64,000 nt of DNA from Cyanophora paradoxa (GCA_004431415.1 QPMI01000138.1:159907-223906); one strand, 5' to 3'. Shown: positions 44,694 through 56,377, counted from the stretch's first letter. Notes: a model not told the origin generated them from the letters alone. A program made the numbers and translations.

Positions 44694-46704
44694 CTACGTG
44701 TACGTGCGCTCCGCATCCGCAAACAGCACGAGGGCGAAGGAGGCAGCGGCGGCGGCGGAGAGCAGCTTGGGGGACACGAAGCCGGCGGCCAGGGCGGCGG
44801 CCAGGGCCGCCAGGACGAGGCGGTAGTCCCAGCGGGCGTACGTGAAGCGGGCGAGCTTGAAGGCTTCGAAGAGGACGAGGAGGAGGCCGAGGGGGGCGGA
44901 GAACGCGCCGGCGCGGAGGAGGCGCGCCCAGGCGGGGGCCCCGGGCCGGCGGGACCAGCGCTCCCAGGAGAGGGCGGCGAAGGAGAGGAGAGCCGCCATC
45001 CCCGCGGAGGCGAGGGAGCGGGAGCAGAGGCGGAGGGCGGCGGCGCCGGCCCCGAGGAAGCACGCGACGAGCGCGTAGTGGAAAAGGACGTCGAGGAGCC
45101 TGCGCACGCTGCGCTGCGGCGCGAGAGGGCCGTAGCGGGCGAGCGTCCCGCCGGAGGCGCCGCACTCGCCACAGGGGAGGCCGCGGACGCCGCGCCTGCC
45201 GCACGGCGGCGGGCAGGCCCCGGAGGAGTAGCCCAGGTACAGGAGCACCGGCTCGACCCCGACGCGGGCGAAGCCGAGCTCGAGGGCGGCCGCCGTGCAC
45301 GCCTCGTAGACCTCGGGGCGCGCCTCGCGGAGCCACGCGAGCTGCCGCTCGGTCCCGAAGAGGCAGAGGGGCGGGCGCCAGGGCGCGTCGGGGTCGAGGA
45401 GGGCGGCGTTGAAGGTCCCGCAGGCGGGGCACGGGCGCCCCTGCTCCACCTCCCGCGCGCAGCCCCCGCACCCGCACCGCAGCGGCGGCGGCGCCGGCCC
45501 GAGCCCCTGCCCAACCCGTCGCGTGAGGCACGAGCGGGAGGCACGAGCGGGAGGACTCGCGCGGCAGCGCGCGAGAACGCGCACCGCGAGATTCGACGTC
45601 GACGTCGGATTCGAGATCGGGACCCGCGGCCGCGGCCGGGCCTTCGATTTCGAGTTCCCTGCTTTCTTTGCGGGCGGTTCGTGTGCGGAATCCGAATTCG
45701 AAGCGCCCTTGAGCTTGCTGGCACCCGCCTTCTGTGCCGACAGGAATGATAAATTAATACATATACCAAATCAAATCAGAGCAACGATTGTGCACGAGGG
45801 ACCTCACCGCCGTTTTGTCCGCTGCGCCCTCATGATCAGCTGCAGGATACTTTGAGGGACCCGCGGCCGCGCGCTCCGAATTCGAACACGAGGCGTGCTC
45901 TTGGGAAGGCCAGACGCAGAACCACACGAGCGAAATGGCCATTGCGATCAGAACTTCCTTCGCCGTCACACAGCCGGCGACAATGGCGACGGATAAAGCC
46001 ACCAAACCAAAGCGGATGTCCCAGCCCACGTAGTAGAGGCGGGCCATGCGAATGTGGTAGACGCCTTTCACGAGCGCGCGGCCCATCAAATTGAAGGGCC
46101 CCGCACACCACGGCCGGAGGCAGAGGGCTGAGACGAGAAGAAAGGCCAGCGGTTGGAGATGAGCGGAGGCCAAGCCGGCGGCGCCATGAAGCAGCGTCCA
46201 GCCCCACACGACCAAAGTGTAATAGTAGAAGCAGTCGAGGACGCGGACGATGTAGTGCCGGAGACGCGGCGGCAGATTATCGGAGACAAGCATGCGGAGT
46301 TCACCGCGGACGGCGCCGCATCCGCCGCACGGCAGGCCGCTGAACGCAACGCGGCCGCAGGGGCACGCGTGAGTCTCGTAGTCCAGCCGCCTCAGTACGT
46401 CCTCGATCGAGAACGAGCCGCCCATAATAACGATGTCCACCTTGCATTTCTCGAAGAGGCCGGGGCGCGTCTCGCGGAGCCACCGGAGCTGCTTCTCGGT
46501 CCCGAAGAGGTGCGCTGTCTGCTCCAGCGCTAACGGGTACGCAGCGTGCCGCATCGCTGACGGATCGATAGCGATGGCGACGTTGAGCGTGCCGCAGCGC
46601 TGGCACGGACGGCCTGCCCTGGCCGATCGGGTGCAGTTCCCGCAGGGCACGCGCAGGTGAGGGTCGGCGTCGCTTTCCTGCGCGAGTCGATGATCATGAG
46701 GCAC
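44694..46704 (-). CDS. Two-repeat zinc-ribbon multi-pass membrane protein, unknown family
   Basis: Not recognised. Repeat 1 (46660-45820): CGNCTRSARAGRPCQRCGT (a four-Cys zinc ribbon), LFGTEKQLRWLRETRPGLFE, a second Cys cluster CPCGRVAFSGLPCGGCGA, then hydrophobic helices (LDCFYYYTLVVWGWTLLHGA, QPLAFLLVSALCL, FGLVALSVAIVAGCV, LIAMAISLVWFCVW). Repeat 2 (45480-44694) has the same order: CGGCAREVEQGRPCPACGT, LFGTERQLAWLREARPEVYE, CGRRGVRGLPCGECGA, LLDVLFHYALVACFLGAGAA, and YRLVLAALAAALAAGFVS. The first repeat's exon ends ACGGCG|GTGAGG near 45812. An acceptor CGGCACAG near 45741 opens AAGGCGGGTGCCAGC in the same phase, so one fused protein of about 620 residues is more likely than two genes. The 5' exon with the ATG was not found. 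Localisation in a membrane is inferred. Confidence 0.68.
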
Positions 46705-46903
46705 GCGATCTGGTGGGCGGCACTCGCTCTGGGGGTCGAACCAGATGAATTGGATCTGGACCCGTGTCGACAGCTTCGAACTCTAGATCCAGAGCTCGCG
46801 CATGCGTTTCGTCGCATCGACACATGGTCGATGTCGAAGTCGGCGTAGACTCGAGATCAGCCTGCACGAACATCCAAAAAGTGAGGATGATTAGATTCAC
46901 GCT

Positions 46904-48770
46904 CTAAATCTCTCTCACCAGAGTTTCGTCTGGAGGGTCCGAGAGAGCGGAGGTGGAGGAGGACCTTTCCAGAGCCCCTTCCTCGGGATCGCTGATCATG
47001 AGCCCGATCGCCACGCTCTCGGCGCAGCTGGCGAACGAGTTCGCCGCCTCGGCTTTCCGCTGCGCCTCGCCCGAATCCTGCTCGTTGCTGGGCCACAAGA
47101 GGATGCCCCGCTCGCAAGAACCGAGGCTGTTCTGGACCAGCAGGGCGTCGCCGTCGCACCCGATGCCCGCGTAACGGCTGCCGGTGACCCGGTTTCTCCG
47201 CACAAAGACGGTCGGCGCGCGGCCGGCTTCGGCTGCCGCGTTGGAGGTCGGAGCGAGATCCCTGGCGTCGACATGTATGCCGATGGCGTGCTTGCGACCA
47301 GCACACGAAATTACGTTGTCCTCGACTATCGCCAGGGGCTGAGCGAATACGTTTACGTTCAAATTTGCGTGAGGTTTTATCCTTCCAAATTTACATAAAC
47401 AAGAAAATTCACCGCGACATTGTCGGGACTCGAAGGGGTAGCCAATGACTCCGATGGGCCCGGCATGGGCTTCACGTGAACTCCAATCGCGCATACCGCA
47501 GTCACGTTGCAGGCGCAGAACTGAGTCCGCGGCTTCGTCCCTCTGCCAGCCAGAATCAGCGTCGAGTTATATATATCCATGAATAATGAACGCACTGCAA
47601 GCACACGCCCGCATCTCTCCCCACAAAGATGGACTCCGCCACAATCACAGTGCCACCGGTCGATACTGTGCGGATCCCGCACCCGAAGCCAGGCCCGAAG
47701 TAGTTGTCGCAAACCAAAGCAGCTGCTCCTTCTTCGAAGAGAACCCCTGCAAAATTCAAATAAATTATGGAAAGAGCTGGGATAGCACTAGCGCTTCTCA
47801 TTCGAAGCGCACCCGCGGCGCCTTTGGGCCCGCCCTCATCGTAGACCAAGCCCCGTGGATCCATCGGTACGCGTACGTCAGAAATCGTGTCGACGTCCAC
47901 TTGCACTGCTGCACCTTTTGAAAAACATATGCCGAAATTAATATTCTGAGATGCAAGGGCACATCGCACAAACGCGGCGACGTCGACGGTTATCAATTGC
48001 GCACCGCCCCCGAGGAACTCGTTCGTGCTGAAGTAAGCTCTCGACTGCCGGACGCGCACGGCAACCGAGCGGCTGCCGCCGCGGATCGCGTTGCCGATGA
48101 AGCACACGTTGTAGGATTCGAGATTGGGCTCCGAGTTCGAAGTCGCCGCCGGCACGGCGGGCGGCTCGCAGTCGCTGGAGCTCACGTCGATGCAGACGCT
48201 GCGCTGGCTGAGGACCGTGCAGCCCTGCACCTCGGCGTACGCCGGGCCCCGCACGGAAATGGTCGACGATGGAGACCGCTGGCCGCGAGCGGGCCGAGCG
48301 TCTTCGACTGCGAAGCCGGCCAGCCGCACTCGTACCCGTGTTGCCTTCACGTCTTTGACTTTGTAGGACAGAGCTCCACGGCGCCTGATCTTGGTTGCCA
48401 CCGGCGCCTTCCAACCATCGATCGCAATCACGTCCGCACTGTCGGGCAGCGCTGACGCGTCCAGTATGGAGGTCCTTCCGCCTTGAATTGACACCGACGT
48501 GCTGATTGCCAGCGCCCTCGACAGCAGATACCTGAGGCATTTCGTTTCAGTTCCAGGCGTGGTGAATTCGAAGCCATTACTAGCAGATTCTTTGGATGGC
48601 ACCTCCCGGGGCGCAGAACGATGCAGATGCAGGGTTCGCTTTCGCGGCCGCCGCCAGCGTTGCAGCTCTGAAGGGCTCCGTAGAGCTCGTCGCTCGTGCC
48701 GACGACGACGACACGCGCGTCAGCACCACCAGACTTCTTTTGAGCGACCCCCTTGTAAACTGCAGGGCGA
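46904..48770 (-). CDS. Parallel beta-helix repeat protein
   Basis: Not assigned to a named family; sequence is of the right-handed beta-helix (pectate-lyase-like) kind. An N-terminal exon (about 48730-48607) gives ADARVVVVGTSDELYGALQS and CIVLRPGR, the usual helix cap. An intron (GTGCCATCC...CAG, about 48606-48531) joins it to YLLSRALAISTSVSIQGGRT and SILDASALP. Repeating short strands follow: YAEVQGCTVLSQRSVCIDVS, YNVCFIGNAIRGGSRSVAVR, RAYFSTNEFLGG, GVLFEEGAAALVCDNYFGPG, IRTVSTGGTVIVAESIFVG, YNSTLILAGRG, LAIVEDNVISCAGRKHAIGI, VFVRRNRVTGSRYAGIGCDG, ALLVQNSLGSCERGILLW. It ends EETLVREI-like at 46904. No signal peptide or ATG was located. It could be a carbohydrate-active or adhesion protein, but no catalytic residues can be named. 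Confidence 0.62.
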
Positions 48771-48986
48771 TATCGATGGCGAAGCCTGTCAGCAGAGCCT
48801 TTCGGAATCGGACTCTAGATCAGGATCGGCACGCGGGGTCCTTGCTCACTTGTTCGTCTCCCCTCGTCGAAAGATCTGTAGAATCGACAAGACCTCTCCC
48901 AGAGTCGCGAGGTAAACTCATTTGCTGTCGAATGATTGATTGTTTCGATGAAGATCAGATTAAGATCTGGAACAAAGAAATGCGGC

Positions 48987-51900
48987 TCACAGCTGTTGCG
49001 AAAGAGACGTTTTTGAGAGGGTCCTGCTCCGAAGATCCGGGTGAGTGACCTTAGAAGCGACGGGTAGTTTGGCGAGGAAAGGAAGTTCAGGAGCTGAAGG
49101 GCGGTGCGTCAGGGAAGACATCGGTGCCCGAGGCCTCTGCGGGGAGCGCACCGCCGTGTCCGGATCCACCTCCAGAAGCTCGCCCTGCCCCTCCGAGCTC
49201 GAAACGGCTCCAACGAGGGCTGAAAGCGCGGCGAGCTGCTGGGGCGGGGGCGGCTCGCGGTCGAGGTCGGCGCCCACCGCCTCGATCAGAGGGAGGCAGC
49301 ACTTGTACGCGTAGAAGGCCAGGCCGCGCCGCCTGGACGAGACGTTTGGGGGGAGCTCCTCCTCCGCCCCGCCGAAGCTCAAGCTCCCGGCGACCCACAG
49401 CGACGGGTGCCTCTGCACGAGCGCGAAGCACTCGCTCCACATCTGGCGGCCGTCGAGCAGCTCGAGCGCGCGCGTCGCATCGCCGCGCGCCTCATAGTAC
49501 TGCGAGGGAGCCGTCGGCGGGACGGAGGGCAGTGAGAGCCGCATTCGCGCACCGCGGCGGCGTCGGCCCAGCGGCCGGACTGGTACCAGACGGACCACGC
49601 TTCTGCCGGCTGCCCCGCGCGATCGTACAGCTCCGCCGCCCGGGCGTGGTCCCCCGAGCTGCGCGCAGGCTTGGGTGCCGGCCGCGGGTCGAGTACTGGG
49701 AAGGGTACTGCGCACTCAAGGTATGTCTTTGCGGCCCGGGCCAGCTCGCCGGCCTGCTCGAAAAGGGAGGCGGCAGAGTGCAGGTCCTCAGCCCTGTCCG
49801 CTTGATTTTTTCGCTCTGTGCGATGTCTTAAGCTCGGTCATGGCGAAAGACAGGGAACATCTTCATTACCTTTCGCCCTGTTCAGCGCCCTCTTTGCTCT
49901 GTCGAGCAGCTCCGACCTCGCGTTGCATGATACAGTCTTCGGTGATTTCGACAGCTTGCTGGATGCATATGCCGTAGGCTGCGCAGCCGCCTTGCCAGCG
50001 ACCGAAGTGGCAGCGGCGGCGGCAATGACGTCGAGCTTGGCGGCGATCGCATCGGCTCGGTCTGCCGCATCCAGCAGCCCAAGCCGCTCGTACTCCCGTG
50101 CCTTGCGCCGCTGCAGGAGGGGGATCGAATAAGCCGGATTCGCAGACGCTGCGCCTGGAAGCATCGAACGCACCCAGTCCGCAGCAGTGCTCTCCGCCCG
50201 TCGCGGTGCCGTACCTGCTGTCGTCTCGTCCTGTGCAGAAATTAGTCCGTTCGGATGAGTAGTGCTGGCCGGAGAAGAGGCACCTGCACGGCGCGACACT
50301 TGTGCAGGAGACTGATAAGCGCCTGGCGGCAAGTGGCGCCGGCGCCCCGCGTCGCGCCGTCGGCATCGAAGATCCTGCTCGACTTGTCAGCGATCGTCCC
50401 AGCAGCCGGGCGACAGGCGCGCGGCGGCGCTGACCAGACTTGCTCGCGGGCGCGCGTGACGGCCGTGTACAGCAGCCGCAGGGCCAGCGCCATTGCCTGC
50501 ATCTGCGGCGCCGACGGGTCCGGCCCATGCACCTTCTGCGGCGGCGTTCATGATAAGCCACGTAGGCGCCTCGGCAAGCACTGCCGCACCTGAGAAGGCT
50601 CGCCGCCCTGAGAAGACTCTGCAGCTGTTGCCCTGGCGATCACCTCGTCTTCGCACGCCTTCAGCGCCTCGCGCCACAGGCGGTGCTCCTCTGCCCTCGA
50701 GTCGCGGAAGAAATTCAGCCTGCAACGTCGCAGTGTGAGCGGGCGGCTGGCACTGCGCGAGTTGGGCGGGCGGGGACGGCACAGAAGAACGGAGTCGAAT
50801 TCTAGGCCCTTGGCCTCCTCCACGGTCAGCACGACGCCGCTGCGCAGGAAAGCCGGCACCCGCGCCTTGCACGCCCCCGTCCGCACCAGCACGACCTGCG
50901 GGTGCCGCAGCTTGGTGGACTACGGCTTGCTGGCGCGGCGGCTGCAGCTGCCTCGAACCTGCTCGGCGCCGAGGCGGCGGTCCGCGGAGCCGTGGGCCGA
51001 GCCGAAGAGGAATGCCTCGAGAGCGTCCTCGCTGCCACTGCGCATCGCCACGGGCGGCTCGCCCGCCCGAATGCCTGCGAAGCAAGCGATGCGCAGATCA
51101 GCCGTGCGCAGGGCCCAGCATTTCGGGCTAGCAGCGGCACCCGAGTCGCGGGGCAGGCGGTCGAGGGCGCCGGGGAAGAGGACCTCGAGCACGTCGAGGA
51201 CAGTCGACGCCAGCCCGACGATCCCCGCGTGCGAGCGGTAGTTCTGCTCGCCGCGGGCACCGTCGACGTCGGCGGGCCGAGGCCGGCCGGGGGCGGTGCG
51301 GTGCGGCGCACACCTGCGTCAGGTAGCGCATGGCCGTGTGGCCGGCGGGCGTGCAGACGTGCCCGTAGAGCTCGCGCTCCACCTCCGGCCGCAGGAGCTG
51401 TTTCAGATCCGCGAAGCGGAAGGAAACCCCTAAACGAAAAAGCGGCCAGGTTAGGGGGTGAGATCTGGGCGCGTTCGGCTGCGGGGCGGGCGGCGCACCC
51501 CGTGCGATGGCCTGCGCAGAGTCGCCTGACAGCCAAAGCGCACGCGAGTCACCCATGAAGGCAGCCACAGTGCCCACCTCAGCTGCCGTGAAATCCTGCG
51601 CCCGCTCGTCGGATCCGCCCTCGGCATGCGGCGAGCTTGCGAGCCGGAGCTAACCTGGACTTCGTCGACGTAGGCCTCGTGCAGGGCCGGCCCGCGGTAC
51701 CCGCCGGCCCGCAGCCGCCAGAACACGTGGTGCACGAGGTCCTAGCGTTCGGGTCGCGCCCGTCGGCTCACGAGGCGAGCGCGGGCGGGAGCGGGGGCGG
51801 ACCATGTGGTCGAACAGGGGCCGGCCGTGGCGGGCGTGCCGCGGGCTCCGCTTCAGCTGCTCGTAGCGCGCGTGCAGCGCGTACACAGCGCGCCGCTGCC

Positions 51901-54175
51901 GCTCGTCCAGAGTCGACCTGCAGAACCGAATCAGGTTGGCCTGCGGGCGACGGGGAGAAGGCAGGGGGTGGGGGGAGGGGGAAGGGGGGGAGGCGGAGGA
52001 GGAAGGGAGGGGAGGGGGGGTGGCGCACTGCATACGACCGAGCTCGAGGTACTGCGCCTCGGAGAGGCATCCGTCGGGCGACAGGAGCGCGTCCAGACTC
52101 CCCCTGCATTGGATTGAATTCGTAGGCAATGCGGTTGGCGAGGAGGGATCGGCTGGCACCGGATGTGGGAGACGATCTCGAGCCACGCGGCGTCGCTGCC
52201 GATCGCCCGCAGCTCGTCGCGCCCCGCTGTGCACAGCTCCGGCCACAGCTCCGACTGGAACCGCGCCGCCGTCAACAGCCGCTGCAACACGCGTGAGAGG
52301 AGCCGCGTCGACACAGCCCTGTCATCTCGCTTCCCACCTCCCCCCCGCGCCCCCCCCCCCCCACCGCCCCCTACCCCCCTACCCCCCCTACCACCGACCC
52401 CCTCCTCCCTCCCCCTTCCCATCCCCGTCGCACCTCGCCCTCGCTGGTGAGGTCGAACGGGCGGTCCAGGGCGCCGTTCAGCATCCGCAAGAACCGGTCC
52501 CGTGTCACTGCGCGCGGCGGCCGGCCGAGCATCAGAGAGCAGTGGCGCCGAGGCCGCGGGCACAGTGGAGCGCGCACGGAAGAGGGGGAAGGCCGCCTCG
52601 TCGAGGGCGGCCAGCGAGGCGCCGGCGGCGAGGGCGTCGTCGTCCGCGCCCATCCCGTCCACCTCCTCGTCCTGCGCAGCCGTCAGCCGCCCCGCACGGG
52701 CCAGGGCCGCTGCGCCCGAAAAGCACACCGCCGCCGCCGCCGCGTCCCGCGTGACGACCGCCCGCATCGATGCGTTCTCTGCGCGCCGCTGCGCCCAACG
52801 CGTCGCCCGCCGCCGTCTCAAGTGCGGGGCGGGGCCGGGCGGGGCGGGGCCGCACCAGCCGGCAAAAGGCGGCGCGGACCTCGCGGCAGAGCGCGGCGCT
52901 CGCGGCGAGGAAGACCGAACGGTAGTGCCCGTCCCGCGAGAGCAGCCGCGCCCCGCGCGAGCGGCCCCAGTAGGCCCGGTGCCCCGCCCACAGCCTGCGC
53001 AGCACCGTGTCAGAGGGGCAGGCGAGCCGTGGGAGAAGCGGCGGGAAAGGCACCGGAGGGCGGCGCAGGAGGTCTTGCCGGTGCCGGGCCGCCCGTTGAC
53101 GAGGCAGGGCCAGGCGGCGCCGACCGCGCCCCGCTGCTCCCGCGCGGCGATCTCGTTCGGGAAATCGGCCCCGCCCGCGAGCGGCAGCAGCGCCACGGCC
53201 GCCGCCTCCGCCCGCACCTCCGCCAGCACCTGATGGTCTGCCGCCGCCGGCGTCGGCGTGCGCGTCGGGGCCGGCACGGCGCAGTGCACGCACCTGCTTC
53301 GCGGTCCCGCCCCCGCCCCCCACCCCCGAGGCTCCCGGTGGCCGCCGGCAGGGACTCATCGGGGTACAGCGAAGCGGCGAAGAGGTAGCGGCGCCCGGGG
53401 GAGGAGAGGGGCAGGTCGTCGGCGAACTCGCGCGGCAGCCGCGCCCCGGTGGCGTCGGCGGGCCGCGCCGCGGGCCGCAGCTGCGCCAGCGGCCGCCCCT
53501 GGATCTTCTCTTCGATGTAGCGGATCCGCGCCTCCGTCCCGTCGTGGCTGAATACGCCCCTGTGCGTCCCCGTCGGCAAGGCGCGGCGCCGTACGGCCCC
53601 GCGGGGCCCGCACCAGAGCAGAATCTGGTCCCGCACGCGCCCGTCGCGCCCCGAGACGCCCACCACCTGCCGCCCCCTCGACGTCAGCCCGGGGACCGCG
53701 CGCGCTTCGGCTGGCGGGCGGGGCGCGTGCCTCTTCCCACAGCATGCGCCAGCCGCGGACGCAGAGGTAGGACTCGAAGAGCTGCGCCTGCGGCGCTGGC
53801 TGCGCGAACCGCTCACCGGCGTACTACAGCGCGCGCAGGCGCCGAAAATGTATACGTACGCACCGACAGAGCGATCCGTTTTGAAAGGCGCGCGCCGCGC
53901 TGGCCGCTGGCGATGCGGATCAACTTGCGCAGCACGTCCCGCCGCAGCACAGCGTCCAGGCCCTTCCTCGCGCGCCATTGCCGCCAGGCGCAGTCCGCCA
54001 CGACCACCTCCCTGTGCGAGCCGTGAGCGCTCGGGCGCAGAGAGGAAGCAGTCGAATGCATATGCACCAGGCGCATTCGCTCCGCAGGCGGTCGAGGAGC
54101 CGCGCCTCGTCGGCACCGTCATCATCGTCCCGCTCTAGCTCTGTGTCGGCCTCGGCTAGAACAAGCTCGTGAGAG
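48987..54175 (-). CDS. SF1 helicase, UvrD/TRANK1-like, with TPR-like tail
   Basis: Large superfamily 1 helicase/ATPase. The N-terminal segment has VLRRDVLRKLIRIASGQ and FESYLCVRGWRMLWEE. Walker A is GRPGTGKTS (about 53100-53075) after FPNEIAAREQ. A Walker B-like YVDEVQ sits near 51660. Further helicase motifs are LWLSGDSAQAIARG (motif III, about 51545), VSFRFADLKQLLRP, QNYRSHAGIV (motif IV, about 51245), LTVEEAKGLEFDSVLL (motif V, about 50830) and LRLLYTAVTRAREQVW (motif VI, about 50480). This order and the GDSAQ, YRSH and VTRAR signatures match the UvrD-C group, closest in style to TRANK1. A C-terminal helical region, QYYEARGDATRALELLDGRQ and FALVQRHPSLWVAG, looks TPR-like. The end is SLSQQL at 48987. 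The 5' end is unsettled: protein-like sequence reaches 54175, and an ATG at 54392 is another candidate. Confidence 0.8.
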
Positions 54176-54545
54176 ACGCGCGTCTGCTAGCGCTTGACGT
54201 ATGCGCACCGCGGCCGACGTCTTGTGGGTTCGAGTCGTCGAGGACATTCTCACCCGAGCACGCGCCTACGGCCGCCACTACGCAAAGCTGCGGGAGTTCG
54301 ACGCGTCCGGCAGCGATGGCCGCCTCTGTGCGCTCCGTGGGCAGCGGTAGAGGACGCCCCTCGAGCTCTCCTGCCGAGGTCGGGGCGGCCATGCTGCCTC
54401 GGCAAGACGCCAGCGCTGCAATTTGCCCTGGCCTGCTCGCCGATCGCCAGCGCACCTAAAGTACGCCAGCGCCACCGCCGCAGTTCGCGCCAAGTTTGAG
54501 AGGGGTACAGTTCTGCTACGCTGCGATCGCAGCAGAACGCACGCG
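54176..54545. promoter_or_regulatory. Spacer between helicase gene and second phosphatase copy
   Basis: About 370 bp that may hold a 5' exon of the helicase gene (frame MAAPTSAGELEGRPLPLP from 54392 on minus) and the promoter for the second phosphatase copy. Nothing definite can be named. Confidence 0.3.
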
Positions 54546-55762
54546 CGGCCTTCGGCCGGGTGCAGCTGATAAATGCACGAGCTCAGCGCGCGCTGGCCGT
54601 CTGCGGCCGCCGCGCGCGTGGTTTCCCTGGCGCACCCGTTCCGAGACTTCGATTCCACGCGGCGCAGCGCGCGTCTGGGCGGCCGTTCTTAGAGGCGGTG
54701 TTCGTCGCAGCGCAGTCGAGCAACAGCAGCGCACCAGCGCGCCGGGACCCGAGCGCCTCGCATGATGGGCTCAGCCACCTGGAGCCCGCCGAGATCTTCC
54801 GGCTCGCAGGTGCCGCCGTCCGCGCTCTGCTCTCATCAAGGACGGCGCTCGACCGCCCCCGCGCGCAGATGCGGTCTCCTTCGACGTCGACTCGACGCTC
54901 TGCGCGGAAGTGCGGCGCCCGCCCGCCGCTCGCCGCGCGCCGCGCCGCGAGCGAGCCGAGCCCGCCGCGCAGGAGAGCATCGACGTGCTGGCGGAGCTGG
55001 CGGGCGTCGGGGAGCAGGTGGCGGCGCTGACGGCGCGGGGGATGGACGGGAGCCTCCCCTTCCACGAGGCGCTTCGCCAGCGGCTCGAGCTCATCGTACC
55101 CACCGAAGATTTGATCCGCCGGTCCCTCGAGGAGCGGCCCCCGCAGCTGAGCCCCGGCGTCGCCGAGCTCATCGAGCGGCTCGAGCTCCGGGCCCGGGGT
55201 ACCGCCGTCTACCTCGTGTCGGGCGGCTTCCGCCAGAGTGCGCGGGCCTCGATGCCCCTGTTCCCCTTCCTTCCCGACCCCGTACCCCCCGCAGTCATCG
55301 ACCCCGTGGCGGAGAGCCTCGGCCTCTGTACCCGCACCGCCGTCTTCGCGAACCGGATCCTGTTCGACGAGGAGGGGGGGTACGTCGGCTTCGATCGGGA
55401 GGAGCTCACCTGCCGCGCGGGCGGCAAGGCCGAGGTCGTCCACGTCCTCAATGCGCGCTACCCCCGCGCTCCTTCCCCCCCCTCCCTCGAATGACCCTGT
55501 ACCCCGCAGCGGGAGAGGGGCCACAGCGTCTGCGTGCACATCCGAGACGGGGCGACGGACCTCGAGGCCAGCCCGCCCGCCGACCTGTGCGCATTCGTCG
55601 GGGCCGGGGCCCGGGGCGCGCGGCCCCCCCGCCCCGCGGCCCCCGCTGACGGGGGCGGGGGGCAGGGTGGTGGGGTACGGGGGCATCGTGGAGCGGGCGA
55701 ACGTGGTGGAGCGGGCGCGCCTCTTCGTTCGCCACTTCGACGAGCTCGCCGCCCTCCTCTAG
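54546..55762 (+). CDS. Phosphoserine phosphatase (copy 2, altered motif IV, no clear start)
   Basis: A near-identical duplicate of the 43.1-44.4 kb gene, with the same exon-intron layout (FRLA | DAVSFDVDSTLC, ESIDVLAELAGVGEQV, VSGGFRQ, IDPVAESLGL, GGKAEVVHVL). Differences matter. The leader with the ATG of copy 1 is absent, and the first exon's frame has no ATG after an upstream stop. Motif IV HIGDGATD is HIRDGATD because GGA became CGA at 55543-55545. VLK at an exon end is VLN. Six extra bases add Glu-Leu after LIERL. The C-terminus ERARLFVRHFDELAALL is kept, with the stop at 55762. It could be an active paralogue with an unseen 5' exon, or a pseudogene under way. The first exon is homologous only from about 54547. 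Confidence 0.75.
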
Positions 55763-56377
55763 CCGCCAGCCTGGCGCCGGCGGCTCGAAGCTTACGCAAG
55801 GCCCGGCGGATCGTAGTGTTCGATCGCGAATTTCGTATACGTATTAATTACATGTACTTGTTGTCGACTGTACATGTGAGTAATGCTGCAACTGTACGTT
55901 ATATGCTGCCTGATCATTTACATTACTGCTCGCACTCAGTTCTAACTGAACCTCATCGGCGCCCTAACTGCTTCTGTACAAAGACGCGGGCAGCACAAAC
56001 ATGCGAAACACAATGTGGATGTCAACCTATCGATATCATAGTATAGCGCTAGCTAATGCTAGAATCTGCAGGCACAAAACGGACCAGCGCAAGCGCGACG
56101 TAGCGCCCACAGAAATCAAAGCGAAATCAGTGAAATTGATGCAAAGATTAAACAAAGGAACTCAAACGTTAAGTAACCCGTACGCCGCACAATTCATATA
56201 AAAAAGCAGCGTCGGGGCAGATCTAGACATAAATCATACATATACATACAACTGCAAACGTCTGCAGGAAAGCGTGATCTACTTTTCAAATACTGCACTT
56301 CAGTAATACATATGCTGCTGCGAGCTTTCAAAGGAATGCGAAAACAACTGACTGAGTGCCGAGGAAGGGCGCTGCGA
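55763..56377. other. Convergent AT-rich spacer
   Basis: No gene. ATGTACTTGTTGTCGACTGTACATGTGAG at 55851-55879 follows the second phosphatase stop by about 90 bp. AT-rich sequence with TACATATACATACA near 56238 lies towards the end of gene A. Confidence 0.45.
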
